From assembly GCA_913049685.1 (NCBI GenBank), contig CAJWZD010000010.1, positions 1 through 64,000 on the forward strand: DNA of 64,000 bases. Reading direction: 5' to 3'. Positions 18,518-27,564 of this stretch are shown one piece after another; the stretch's first letter is position 1; each line of letters begins with the position of its first letter. The translations under genes were made by a program, and so were the position numbers. The notes under the pieces were generated by a model. The model had not been told where the DNA came from, did no database searches, and saw only the letters and a program-made list of their open reading frames with translations. Source of the stretch: an uncultured Fidelibacterota bacterium. Lineage in GTDB: Bacteria > Fidelibacterota > Marinisomatia > Marinisomatales > TCS55.

Positions 18518-18539
18518 TTGTTTACAATTTCTTTACACA
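18518..18539 (+). promoter_or_regulatory. Pho-box-like 11-bp repeat before the duplicated secreted protein
   Basis: TTGTTTACAAT is followed by TTCTTTACACA; the TTTACA cores are 11 bp apart. It lies 101 bp before the ATG at 18641. A 7-bp inverted repeat (AACTAGA at 18490, TCTAGTT at 18513) just upstream may end the receptor transcript. Confidence 0.55.
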
Positions 18540-18640
18540 TCAGTAATCAATAGCACATATCTAAACAATACATTTCAATAAATAATAGCCCATTGTTATT
18601 CATTTTGGGCAAAAAATAATTTAATTAATAAGGATTACTC

Positions 18641-21517
18641 ATGAAAAAAATGATATTGGCTTCCTTCGCTTTTACTACCTTTTCTTTTGGACAAGCAGTA
18701 GTAACGGTTGAAGGTGATATTACTTCAAACACAACATGGATTTCTTCAAACGTATATTATCTAAATAACCAAGCGTTTGTTGATAGTGGCGTCACATTAA
18801 CAATTGAACCAGGTACTGTTATAAAAGCAAGATATGGGGTATACAGTGGAAGTAATGCCGCTCCTGCTCTTGTTATTAAGCAGGGTGCCAAGATAATGGC
18901 TGAAGGCACAAAGGATAAGCCTATTACTTTTAAGTCTGAATTAGAACCTGGTAGCGCAAACTACGGCAATGGTCGCGGTCTGTGGGGAGGTATCGTCGTT
19001 AACGGTTATGCCCCAATTTCTACTACAGGCGGAACCAACAATGTTGAAGGTGTTACTGGTATTCCATACGGTGGAAACGATCCTGATGATAATTCAGGTG
19101 TAATGCGCTACGTTAGAGTTTGGAACGGTGGAGCAGTTATTGGTGCTGATAATGAATTGAATGGAATCACTCTAGCTGGAGTTGGTCGCGGAACGACCGT
19201 TGAATACTGTGAAGTTGCTCTAAATTTAGATGATGGTTTTGAAATGTTTGGTGGAACCGTAGATCTTAGATACTGCGTTGTGTATGCTCAAGGCGATGAT
19301 GCATTTGATACCGATGAAGGTTATCAAGGACGCGGTCAATTTTTGGTCAGTGTTCTAGCTAATGATAGTGATCGAGCACATGAAATGGATAATAGAACGA
19401 ACGGCGATACGGATTCACAGCCACGTTCACACCCTAAGTTCATGAACGTTACTGTAATATCCGATTCTGCTGGTCATACCAATGATAATATCAAAGTTCG
19501 CGAAGGAACAGGTGGTGACTTCAGAAATTATGTCATGTATGGAGGCGGAGGTGACGGCTGGGAGAACGATGATAATGGGACTGAGACCGTTACTCAAACG
19601 CTTCCAACAAGCGGCTATCCAAATTACCTTTATATTTCTAAAAACAATATAGTTTATAAAGTAAAAACACCATTCAAAGATGCTAGTGTTGAGGCATTCA
19701 CCTCAGAGAATGGAGACCCAGGTTATATGATTGAGTCGAACACATCAACAGGTTTTATAACTAAAGTTGACTTGACCCCGACACCGCTTGGACCAGCCTA
19801 TTCGAAGTTGGATAATCCATTTGAAGGAGCATCGGCATCTGATTCTGCATTTTTTGATGAGGTATATTTTAAAGGCGCAGTAGGATCAGACAACTGGCTC
19901 AAGGGATGGACCTATCTTGATGAAATGGGAATTATAGTTGAACAAGAAGAAAGTTTAGTTGCATTAGGTGGAGATATCACAGAAAATACAACTCTTGTGA
20001 ATGATACAGAATACTACCTCAATGAACAGACTTTTGTTAAGGATGGTGTAACCCTAACTATTGAAAAAGGAACTACAATATATGCCAGATATGGTGCTTA
20101 TGGTGCTAGCAATCCTGCACCTGCTTTAGTCATTGAAAGAGGTGCTAAAATAGTTGCTGCCGGAACTAAAGATGAGCCAATCACATTCAAGTCTGAGCTA
20201 AAATCTGATGACGCAAATTATGGTAATGGAAGAGGTTTGTGGGGTGGTCTTGTAGTTAATGGTAGAGCTCCAATATCCAATGCTGGTGGTAGTGCGAATG
20301 TTGAAGGATTAACAGGTGTAGCTTACGGCGGATCTGATCCAAACGATGATTCTGGAACTTTGCGTTACGTTAGAGTCTGGAATGGTGGAGCAGTTATTGG
20401 TGTTGACAATGAATTGAATGGTATCACACTAGCTGGAGTTGGTCGCGGAACGACCGTTGAATATTGTGAAGTTGCCCTAAACTTAGATGATGGTTTTGAA
20501 ATGTTTGGCGGAACTGTGGATCTAAAATACTGTTCAGTCATAGGTGTTGGTGATGATGCATTTGACACTGATGGTGGTTACCAAGGTCGCGGACAATTTC
20601 TTTTCGTTCAAAGAGCAGCTGACAGTGACCGAGCTCATGAAATGGATAATAGAACCAATGGAAACACCGATTCACAGCCACGCTCCCATCCACGTTTTGC
20701 TAATGTTACTATTATTGGAGATAAAGCAAACACCAATGATCTAATTAAACTTAGAGAAGGTTCTGGTGGAGATTTCAGGAACTATATTCTTGTAGGTGGG
20801 GGAAATGACGGTATCGAGAATGATGACAACGGTAGTGAATTGGTTACTCAAGATTTGGCAGCAGCTGAAGCATTTGGATATCCAAATTACCTTTACATTT
20901 CACCTAACATTGTAATGTATGATGTCGTAGATCCGTTTAAGGATTTTGATCAAAGTGGTGAGACGTTTACTGAAACGTATATAGACAAAGATCCTGGTAT
21001 TACATATACTATGGGATCGGACGGTCAAGTTGCAAAAGTTAATCCAAGGCCAATTTTAGGTGGTGCAGCTTATCAAGATGTTGATAATGTAATTGTAGAT
21101 AATTTCTTTACTCAGGTTCAATACAAAGGGGCTTTTGATAAAAATAACTGGTTAGATGGATGGTCGTGGTTATCAGAAACTGAAAGATTGGAAACAGAGG
21201 TATTGTCAGTGGAAGAAGATTTGGTTGCAGGAATACCAAGTTCCTTTGAAATTAAAAACAATTATCCAAACCCATTTAATCCCTCAACCAAAATAAGTTT
21301 TGGCTTACCAACACAATCAGAAGTTAAAGTGACAATCTTTAATGTTCTAGGCGAACAGATTATGGAATATAATCTTGGAAACATACAGCCTGGCTTCAGG
21401 AGTGTTACTTGGCATGGTAAGAATATGAATGGTGCGCCAGTTCCTTCTGGAATGTACTTCTATCGTGTGAATGCAGGAACTGAATTCAAAATTGGTAAAA
21501 TGACTTTGCTTAAGTGA
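18641..21517 (+). CDS. Secreted, internally duplicated beta-helix-like protein with C-terminal sorting tail
   Basis: A 958-aa secreted protein. Signal peptide (1-18, ends FSFGQA), two copies of a roughly 410-residue module (from residues 22 and 441), and a C-terminal FlgD-like/type-IX-sorting tail (about 872-958; NNYPNPFNPSTKISFGLP to GKMTLLK). Each module starts GDIT-NTTW/L with TLTIEPGT-like repeats, as in right-handed parallel beta-helix surface proteins, and contains TVEYCEVALNLDDGFEMFGG and an Asp-rich DDAFDTDEGYQGRGQF segment that could bind calcium. Function unknown. It follows the TonB receptor and a Pho-box-like site, and a terminator ends the unit. Confidence 0.8.
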   Translation: MKKMILASFAFTTFSFGQAVVTVEGDITSNTTWISSNVYYLNNQAFVDSGVTLTIEPGTVIKARYGVYSGSNAAPALVIKQGAKIMAEGTKDKPITFKSELEPGSANYGNGRGLWGGIVVNGYAPISTTGGTNNVEGVTGIPYGGNDPDDNSGVMRYVRVWNGGAVIGADNELNGITLAGVGRGTTVEYCEVALNLDDGFEMFGGTVDLRYCVVYAQGDDAFDTDEGYQGRGQFLVSVLANDSDRAHEMDNRTNGDTDSQPRSHPKFMNVTVISDSAGHTNDNIKVREGTGGDFRNYVMYGGGGDGWENDDNGTETVTQTLPTSGYPNYLYISKNNIVYKVKTPFKDASVEAFTSENGDPGYMIESNTSTGFITKVDLTPTPLGPAYSKLDNPFEGASASDSAFFDEVYFKGAVGSDNWLKGWTYLDEMGIIVEQEESLVALGGDITENTTLVNDTEYYLNEQTFVKDGVTLTIEKGTTIYARYGAYGASNPAPALVIERGAKIVAAGTKDEPITFKSELKSDDANYGNGRGLWGGLVVNGRAPISNAGGSANVEGLTGVAYGGSDPNDDSGTLRYVRVWNGGAVIGVDNELNGITLAGVGRGTTVEYCEVALNLDDGFEMFGGTVDLKYCSVIGVGDDAFDTDGGYQGRGQFLFVQRAADSDRAHEMDNRTNGNTDSQPRSHPRFANVTIIGDKANTNDLIKLREGSGGDFRNYILVGGGNDGIENDDNGSELVTQDLAAAEAFGYPNYLYISPNIVMYDVVDPFKDFDQSGETFTETYIDKDPGITYTMGSDGQVAKVNPRPILGGAAYQDVDNVIVDNFFTQVQYKGAFDKNNWLDGWSWLSETERLETEVLSVEEDLVAGIPSSFEIKNNYPNPFNPSTKISFGLPTQSEVKVTIFNVLGEQIMEYNLGNIQPGFRSVTWHGKNMNGAPVPSGMYFYRVNAGTEFKIGKMTLLK
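18704..21180 (+). repeat. Tandem gene-internal duplication, 1257-bp period
   Basis: Copy 1 runs from about 18704 to 19930 and copy 2 from about 19961 to 21180, offset 1257 bp (419 codons) in the first half. DNA is nearly identical around 19128-19260 and 20385-20517 (for example GTTGGTCGCGGAACGACCGT in both), while other parts have diverged. This shows a duplication partly kept alike by selection or gene conversion. Confidence 0.9.
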
Positions 21518-21538
21518 TTTTATCTTAACTATTGTAAT

Positions 21539-21569
21539 AAAAAAGGCTCATTTTGTATGAGCCTTTTTT
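21539..21569 (+). terminator. Intrinsic terminator after the duplicated secreted protein
   Basis: A 13-bp stem (AAAAAAGGCTCAT against ATGAGCCTTTTTT) with a 5-nt loop and a T-run. It lies 22 nt after the stop and separates this gene from psiE. Confidence 0.92.
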
Positions 21570-21719
21570 ATTTAATACGTGAGTTGTTAATGCTTAATTC
21601 AATTATTTGTAAATAAAGCTGAAATTTATAATGATGTGATTGCTCCTAGCTTTAATTTCTTGATACAATCAAATACAATTATATTAAAATAAAAATAAAT
21701 AAAGCATTAAATTGAATAC

Positions 21720-22094
21720 ATGAAACCATCAAATTTTATACATCAAATTGAAACTATATCGCATTGGTTGATATATGCATTAGTTCTATTTCTGTTTGGT
21801 TCTGAGATTTCTGAGATGTTTAATTCAGGTAATATTGAAGTAAAAAATATACTTACCTTTTTTATCTATCTTGAGATAATGCAAATGGTATCCATTTTTT
21901 TTGAAACAGGAAAGATACCTGTTCGGTATCCTATCTATATTTCTATGATAGGTTTAGCTAGATATATTATTCTTGAGGACTTGAATGTGAATGAAGCTTT
22001 GGCAATCTCTGGATCAATTCTGCTACTTTCACTTGCATTAGTTGGTTTAGCCTATAGAAATAAATTAGTTAATACAGCGGATAACGAAGAATAA
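21720..22094 (+). CDS. psiE: PsiE family phosphate-starvation-inducible membrane protein
   Basis: A 124-aa protein with four predicted membrane segments (about 17-34, 43-60, 70-86, 93-112). The middle region FFIYLEIMQMVSIFFETGKIPVRYPIYISMIGLARYIIL closely follows the PsiE family pattern (aromatic-rich helix, then a basic-proline turn, then an Arg-containing helix). PsiE is induced by phosphate starvation in E. coli; its molecular role is unknown. The upstream region holds only a poor Pho-box-like match (21584-21605). Confidence 0.78.
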   Translation: MKPSNFIHQIETISHWLIYALVLFLFGSEISEMFNSGNIEVKNILTFFIYLEIMQMVSIFFETGKIPVRYPIYISMIGLARYIILEDLNVNEALAISGSILLLSLALVGLAYRNKLVNTADNEE

Positions 22095-22110
22095 GAATCT
22101 GTTTTGCTTA

Positions 22111-24459
22111 TTAATTTCTTAAAGGCTTTCCAGTTTTGAGCATATACCTAATTCTGTCTTGCGACAACTTTTCACCTGTTAAGGATACAAATGCTTCTCT
22201 TTCAATATCTAAAAGATATTGCTCATCAACAGATTTTGTAAGTCCGGCTTTGTCTCCACCAGTTAAAATATAAGCAAGTTTCTTTGCAATAAACTCATCG
22301 TGCTCTGAAATTTTTCCCTGAGCCTTAAATCCTTTAACAACCATTGCGATTGCTGTCCGCCCACCAGTTCCAGGTAGTTTTAAATCATCACGAAATTGTG
22401 GAGGCTTATACCCTTCATCAATCAAAGATAGAGCTTTGACTTTTGCGGTTTTAATTCTCTGATCATTATTCAAAATAATGGTATCAGACTTTAAGAGGTA
22501 GCCTAGGTGTTTAGCCTCATCAGCACTCGTGGATACTTTTGCGAAAGCAATTGTTTCAAATGCTTTCTGAGATACCTGAAAAGCATTCAGTCGTCCTGAT
22601 CCGCTATTTTCTGTGAGGTTTAATAAAATTCTTAAATTACCTCCAGCTCCAGGAACAAGACCAACGCCAATCTCAACTGCACCCATATACAATTCACCCA
22701 AAGCAATGCGATGAACAGCTGGAGCTGCAATCTCAAATCCTCCTCCTAATGCGAGGTGGTGTGGAGCTGCAACTACAGGAGCTTTTGAAAATCGAACGCG
22801 CTGCATAAGATCTTGAAATTGTTTAATATCGTTATTGATTTTATCAAAATCTTTAGCATCTATAACCTGAATCATATTTGCAAGATTAGCGCCTGCACAA
22901 AAATTTGCCCCCTCGTGACCAATAACTAGAGCACTGTATTTTCCTGCATCGAGTAAATCCATAGCATCATTCATTACTTCGCCCATAGAGCTATCTATGG
23001 GGTTAAGAGTTGGTTGTAAGGCTGAATGAAATTCTACATTTAATACTCCATCACCAAGATCTATTAGACTCGCACTCCAGTCTCTCTTGATGAGATTATT
23101 TCCAGATTTCTTCAGATTGAGGTTGATAGTTTCAGGGTCGTCATCGATTGTTTTTACCGAAGCACTAAGTACGTCATAATACGTGCGTTTTCCATAACTT
23201 GATTCGTAGAATGTTTTTCTTCCTGAAGCAAGCATATCATCCACCCAGCTAGGCACATTTTTATTTTCTTTTTTCATGCGCGCAACGGTTGCCTCTACAC
23301 CCATCGCGTCCCAGCATTCAAACGGTCCAAGCTCCCAGCCATACCCCCATTTCATTGCATTATCAATATTGATAATATCATCACTGATTTCAGGAATACG
23401 GTTTGCAGAATAAATCAAGGAGTCTGCTGTTATCTCCCAGAAAAATTTTCCAGATTTGTCATCATTAAAGGCTAAAGACTTTATTCTATCTGCAACTTTT
23501 TGAAACCCTTTAGCAGCGCGATACCCATCGAATAGTACTTTTTTCTGCGCTTTGTACTCTCCGGTTTTCAGATCGATTGATAGGATACCATCGTCCGTTT
23601 TTTTATAAAATCCTGCTTTTGATTTTTGCCCTAAACGTCCATCGTCAATTAAGCTTTGAAGAATGTCAGGCGCTTTTAATGTTTCTCTTGCTTCATCGTC
23701 AACGAGGTTGTTGTAGCTTGTTGCAGAAACATTGGATTGCACATCAAGGCCAACTATATCAACAGTTCTAAAAATACCGCTTTTTGGTCGTCCTACTATT
23801 GTACCGGTTAATTTATCGACTTCTTCAACAGAAAGGCCCATATCAATTGCAAGCTTAATGGCATTATTTGCTCCATGGACTCCTATTCGATTTCCAATAA
23901 AGTTTGGGGTGTCTTTTGCATGAACAATTCCTTTACCCAAAATATTTTGACCAATAGATGCTAATGTTTCGTAAACACTTTTATCGGTTTTTGATCCTTG
24001 TACCAACTCTAGAAGTCGCATGTAGCGGGGCGGATTAAAAAAATGGGTTATTAAAAAACGTGATTTCAAATTATCTGGCAATACTTTGATCAAATCTTCT
24101 AATGGGATACCTGACGTATTTGAACTCATTATTACCGAATCTTTTAAATGAGGAACGATATTTTTATAAACCGTATGTTTGATTTCAAGGTTTTCGGCTA
24201 CAGCTTCAATTACAAGGTCAACATCTTTAAGACTGTCAAGGTCATTATCATAAGTACAAGCAGTGATGCGCTCAGCATTTTTAGGTTTATAAAGAGGAGC
24301 TGGACGAAGTTGTGATAGAGTTTCAACTCCCTTTTTCGCAAGATCAAAATTAATATCAAAAAGTAAAGCAGGGATACCAGCATTACTAAAATGCCCAGCA
24401 ATTTGAGCACCCATTGTACCAGCACCTAGCACTGCAACTTTTTCTATCCTGTTTTCCAT
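22111..24459 (-). CDS. fadN: FadN-type 3-hydroxyacyl-CoA dehydrogenase / enoyl-CoA hydratase
   Basis: A 782-aa bifunctional beta-oxidation enzyme. N-terminal NAD-binding domain with AVLGAGTMGAQIAGHFSNAG, the dehydrogenase C-domains (about 190-430), then a crotonase domain (about 490-700; FCAGANLANM, VVAAPHHLALGGGFEIAA). Dehydrogenase-first order matches Bacillus FadN and not E. coli FadB. The start at 24459 follows the thiolase stop by 2 nt; a frame extension upstream lies inside the thiolase gene. It hydrates enoyl-CoA and oxidises 3-hydroxyacyl-CoA, feeding the adjacent thiolase. Confidence 0.9.
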   Translation of the reverse strand: MENRIEKVAVLGAGTMGAQIAGHFSNAGIPALLFDINFDLAKKGVETLSQLRPAPLYKPKNAERITACTYDNDLDSLKDVDLVIEAVAENLEIKHTVYKNIVPHLKDSVIMSSNTSGIPLEDLIKVLPDNLKSRFLITHFFNPPRYMRLLELVQGSKTDKSVYETLASIGQNILGKGIVHAKDTPNFIGNRIGVHGANNAIKLAIDMGLSVEEVDKLTGTIVGRPKSGIFRTVDIVGLDVQSNVSATSYNNLVDDEARETLKAPDILQSLIDDGRLGQKSKAGFYKKTDDGILSIDLKTGEYKAQKKVLFDGYRAAKGFQKVADRIKSLAFNDDKSGKFFWEITADSLIYSANRIPEISDDIINIDNAMKWGYGWELGPFECWDAMGVEATVARMKKENKNVPSWVDDMLASGRKTFYESSYGKRTYYDVLSASVKTIDDDPETINLNLKKSGNNLIKRDWSASLIDLGDGVLNVEFHSALQPTLNPIDSSMGEVMNDAMDLLDAGKYSALVIGHEGANFCAGANLANMIQVIDAKDFDKINNDIKQFQDLMQRVRFSKAPVVAAPHHLALGGGFEIAAPAVHRIALGELYMGAVEIGVGLVPGAGGNLRILLNLTENSGSGRLNAFQVSQKAFETIAFAKVSTSADEAKHLGYLLKSDTIILNNDQRIKTAKVKALSLIDEGYKPPQFRDDLKLPGTGGRTAIAMVVKGFKAQGKISEHDEFIAKKLAYILTGGDKAGLTKSVDEQYLLDIEREAFVSLTGEKLSQDRIRYMLKTGKPLRN

Positions 24460-24461
24460 TA

Positions 24462-25592
24462 TTATATTCTTTTGATTATTGTTGCTATGCCTTGACCACT
24501 GCCGATGCACATTGTAGCTAAGCCTATAGATGTATTTTGTTGCTCCATAACGTTTATCAAGGTAGTTAGAATTCGAGCGCCTGAACATCCCAATGGATGC
24601 CCCAAAGCAATGGCTCCGCCATTAAGGTTTATCTTGCCCTGATCCCAACCTCCTTTTTTGATAACATACAATGCTTGGGCCGCAAAAGCCTCATTTAGTT
24701 CGATCGTTTCAACATCATCCATAGTTAATTTTGCTTTTTTTAATGCTTTTTCCACAGCGGGAAGAGGCCCCATACCCATTCTATCCCAATGGACCCCAGC
24801 AATTGCTCTAGACATAATCTCAGCTCTGGGTTTTAAATTATTATTTTTAGAAAGTGTTTCACTTCCAATTAATAATGCGGACGCACCTATGGAGATAGGG
24901 CTGCTGGTCGCAGCAGTAATCGAACCGTTCTCTAGGAAAGCAGGGCGAAGGCTCTTAATTTTTTCTTCATCTGGCTCTCTAGGACCATCATCCTTTACGA
25001 CACTTGATTCCCCATTAACATCGATTGCGATTAATTCTTTATCAAATCTGCCTGCTTGATATGCATCTAGAGCTTTGCGATGCGAGTTCATAGCAAATTC
25101 TTCCTGTTCGTCTCTTGAAATATCTAAATCGTTTGCAAGGTTCTCTGCAGTTTCTCCCATGCCAATATAGAACTCTTGCTCTGCAAGTTCTGGGTGAAAA
25201 TCTGGAGCGAAACCGCCCATAGGAACAGAGAACATATCCTCAATACCAGCTGCAATTCCAACATCAATATCACCGCACTCTGCGGAGGTACTTAATTGAT
25301 GCGCAGCATCCATAGATGAACCGCAAAAGCGATTAATTACCTTGCCTGTTGATTCAATGGGTAGTCCAGCTAAAACTCCCACAGATTTTCCAATGATGTG
25401 TCCCTGAGGACCTTCCGGGTATGCACAGCCAACCACCACGTCTTCGATCATTTCAGGTTGGATAGTCGAATTTCGTGCTAGCAGTCCTTTTATAACTTGT
25501 GCGGTCAAGTCATCCGGACGAACACCGATCATTTCACCATTTTTTAATCCAATGGGTGAACGTACTGCATCGATTATAAATGATTTGCTCAT
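24462..25592 (-). CDS. fadA: Acetyl-CoA acyltransferase (3-ketoacyl-CoA thiolase)
   Basis: A 376-aa thiolase, the last step of beta-oxidation. The acyl-accepting C90 lies in VINRFCGSSMDAAH, the catalytic His in NGGAIALGHPLGCSGAR and the second Cys in ATMCIGSGQG. Full family length. It lies between acyl-CoA dehydrogenase (8-nt gap upstream) and fadN (2-nt gap downstream), one operon with the same content as the Bacillus fadNAE operon in a different order. Confidence 0.93.
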   Translation of the reverse strand: MSKSFIIDAVRSPIGLKNGEMIGVRPDDLTAQVIKGLLARNSTIQPEMIEDVVVGCAYPEGPQGHIIGKSVGVLAGLPIESTGKVINRFCGSSMDAAHQLSTSAECGDIDVGIAAGIEDMFSVPMGGFAPDFHPELAEQEFYIGMGETAENLANDLDISRDEQEEFAMNSHRKALDAYQAGRFDKELIAIDVNGESSVVKDDGPREPDEEKIKSLRPAFLENGSITAATSSPISIGASALLIGSETLSKNNNLKPRAEIMSRAIAGVHWDRMGMGPLPAVEKALKKAKLTMDDVETIELNEAFAAQALYVIKKGGWDQGKINLNGGAIALGHPLGCSGARILTTLINVMEQQNTSIGLATMCIGSGQGIATIIKRI

Positions 25593-25600
25593 TTTAGCTC

Positions 25601-27379
25601 CTAATAGGGGTACTTTTTTTGGTCAAAAATGTATTCAGCGATATTACGTTTTAACTGAACATTATTGGTATGAAGACGCATTCTTTTTTCAAATTGACTT
25701 AGTTTGGACAGCGTTTCTTCTGATACAGATCCATCGTGAAGCGAATTTAATATGGAATGCGTTTTGGTAATAACTCTATCAGTCATTTCAGATACAAACA
25801 CCTTTGATATATATTTAGTAGATGAAATTGGGTTATCAGAATCCATAATTTTTTTTGTGCGTATCAACGTGCTCTCAGCGGTATAAATATCAGTGAAGAT
25901 ATCAGCTAACATTTCCATAATTTGATGCTCGTTTTTTAGATCTTGACCAAAAAATACCAGAGACTCGTTAAATAAATACAGACCTAATTTCTTTGCAGTT
26001 TCAACGGAATCAAATTCTTTGCCAAATTCAGAATTATCGCTAGATGGTCCTTCATTCAGAAAAGAATCAATGTTTCGAATGGCATCTCGAAACGGCAATT
26101 CTTCTGTGAGAGCCTTCTTCATCATAAATCCGGTTATTATTTGCCTGTTAATCTCATTTGTGCCTTCCCAGATTTGATTAATACGATCATCTCTATAGGC
26201 AGGAGCTAAAGAATATTCCTCTAAGTAGCCATATCCTGCTAGTACCTGCAAACCTTGATCAATAACCCAATGACTGCAGTCGCTACCAAACACCTTAACC
26301 ATTGAGGTTTCAATGGCATATTTTCCCATTGCTTCACCCATTTGGATATAATAGTCAGGAGTATCTTTATCAATAAGGTCAATTTCGTCCTGGAGAAGAC
26401 CTATGGTGCGATAAATCATGCTATCGGTAGCAAACGTAAGAATTGCCATTTCGGCAATCTTTTTTTGTATAGCGTCAAATTTTGATATGGATGATCCAAA
26501 TGCTTTTCTGTCAAGCGCATATTGTGAGGCAGTAGTTATTGCTTGCTTAGACCCGCCCAGACATGAGCAGCCAAGTTTGAAGCGACCAATATTCAAACAG
26601 TTAAATGCGATCGTTGCACCTTTACCTACTTTGTATAACAGATTTTCAGCAGGAACTTTAGCGTCTTGAAAAATGAGTTGAGCGGTAGATGAGCCTTTCA
26701 TGCCCAGCTTATTCTCTTCTCTGCCAATCGAAAAACCTTCGGTACCTTTTTCGAGGATAAATGCACTAAACTTATTTCCATCAACTTGAGCGAATACGAC
26801 AAATACATCAGCTATTCCACCATTAGTAATAAATACTTTTTCACCGTTTAAAATATAATGTTTTTTATCTTCCGTTAATTTTGCAGAAGTCTTTGCTTGA
26901 GTAGCATCAGAGCCTGAGGAAGGCTCGGTAAGACCATATGCGCACACAAACTCCCCGGATGATATTTTGGGTAAATATTTCTTCTTTTGCTCATCGGTTC
27001 CAAACCATACTATAGGAAGTGACCCAATGCCTGTTTGCACAGCCCACGTAACCGCAAAGGAGGGACTTTGAACTAGTGCCTCAGCAACAATTGCAGAAGT
27101 AATTTTATCCAAATCAATTCCGTCGTACTTTTCAGGAATATCAATTCCAAGCAATCCTAATTCGCCAAGTTCTTTGAGAAGTTCAATCGATAAATCTGGA
27201 TCGTATTTTTCTATCTTTTCTTTCTGGGATAAAACCCTTTCTTTATCAAAATCCATCACCATTTTATAGATTTCTGTATGCTCCGAAGTAAAGTCTTCAC
27301 GAGTAAATATTGAGGTACTGTTGATGGGATCTAAAATAAACTGACCCCCAGTTTTTTGAATAGTATCTTTTTTATCCAT
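25601..27379 (-). CDS. fadE: Acyl-CoA dehydrogenase (long form)
   Basis: A 592-aa FAD acyl-CoA dehydrogenase: N-terminal helical domain (40-150), middle beta domain (about 155-255; YGLTEPSSGSDATQAKTSA), C-terminal helical domain (about 265-420) with the IWEGTNEINRQII region, and an extra C-terminal helical domain (about 440-592) as in the mitochondrial VLCAD/ACAD9-like long forms and Bacillus FadE. It starts the [12 protein letters not shown] operon and oxidises acyl-CoA to enoyl-CoA. It is divergent from the FecA-like receptor. Confidence 0.92.
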   Translation of the reverse strand: MDKKDTIQKTGGQFILDPINSTSIFTREDFTSEHTEIYKMVMDFDKERVLSQKEKIEKYDPDLSIELLKELGELGLLGIDIPEKYDGIDLDKITSAIVAEALVQSPSFAVTWAVQTGIGSLPIVWFGTDEQKKKYLPKISSGEFVCAYGLTEPSSGSDATQAKTSAKLTEDKKHYILNGEKVFITNGGIADVFVVFAQVDGNKFSAFILEKGTEGFSIGREENKLGMKGSSTAQLIFQDAKVPAENLLYKVGKGATIAFNCLNIGRFKLGCSCLGGSKQAITTASQYALDRKAFGSSISKFDAIQKKIAEMAILTFATDSMIYRTIGLLQDEIDLIDKDTPDYYIQMGEAMGKYAIETSMVKVFGSDCSHWVIDQGLQVLAGYGYLEEYSLAPAYRDDRINQIWEGTNEINRQIITGFMMKKALTEELPFRDAIRNIDSFLNEGPSSDNSEFGKEFDSVETAKKLGLYLFNESLVFFGQDLKNEHQIMEMLADIFTDIYTAESTLIRTKKIMDSDNPISSTKYISKVFVSEMTDRVITKTHSILNSLHDGSVSEETLSKLSQFEKRMRLHTNNVQLKRNIAEYIFDQKKYPY

Positions 27380-27478
27380 TCCAGTTTCTAAATGTTTGTT
27401 ATCTTATAAATAAGTTAAACAGGGAAAAGCATTTTTCACATCTTAATATGTGTTTATACAAAATTTTTAAAAAAAAGT

Positions 27479-27508
27479 TTGACATATGATTAAAATTTTT
27501 GTTACTAT
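27479..27508 (+). promoter_or_regulatory. Sigma-70-like promoter for the FecA-like receptor
   Basis: TTGACA at 27479 is separated by 18 bp from TACTAT at 27503. The Fur-like palindrome begins 2 bp after the -10 element, a position where a bound repressor would block transcription. Promoter assignment is by eye. Confidence 0.45.
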
Positions 27509-27509
27509 T

Positions 27510-27534
27510 GATAATGAGATTAAGTCTCATTATC
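27510..27534 (+). promoter_or_regulatory. Fur-like operator palindrome
   Basis: GATAATGAGA and TCTCATTATC form a perfect 10-bp inverted repeat around TTAAG. The GATAATGA/TCATTATC ends match the Fur-box halves, with wider spacing than the 19-bp classical box. Position before a FecA-like receptor fits iron control. Confidence 0.65.
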
Positions 27535-27564
27535 TTAATCTTGTGTTTTCGAAGCATGTATATT

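Noticed and set aside
21584-21605. Pho-box-like repeat before psiE
   Set aside because: Only the first unit (TTGTTAATGCT) resembles the element; the second matches poorly, so it was not listed as a site.
27421-27470. CACAT/ATGTG inverted repeat near the fadE promoter as a FadR-type operator
   Set aside because: Arms only 5 bp; frequent by chance in such AT-rich DNA.
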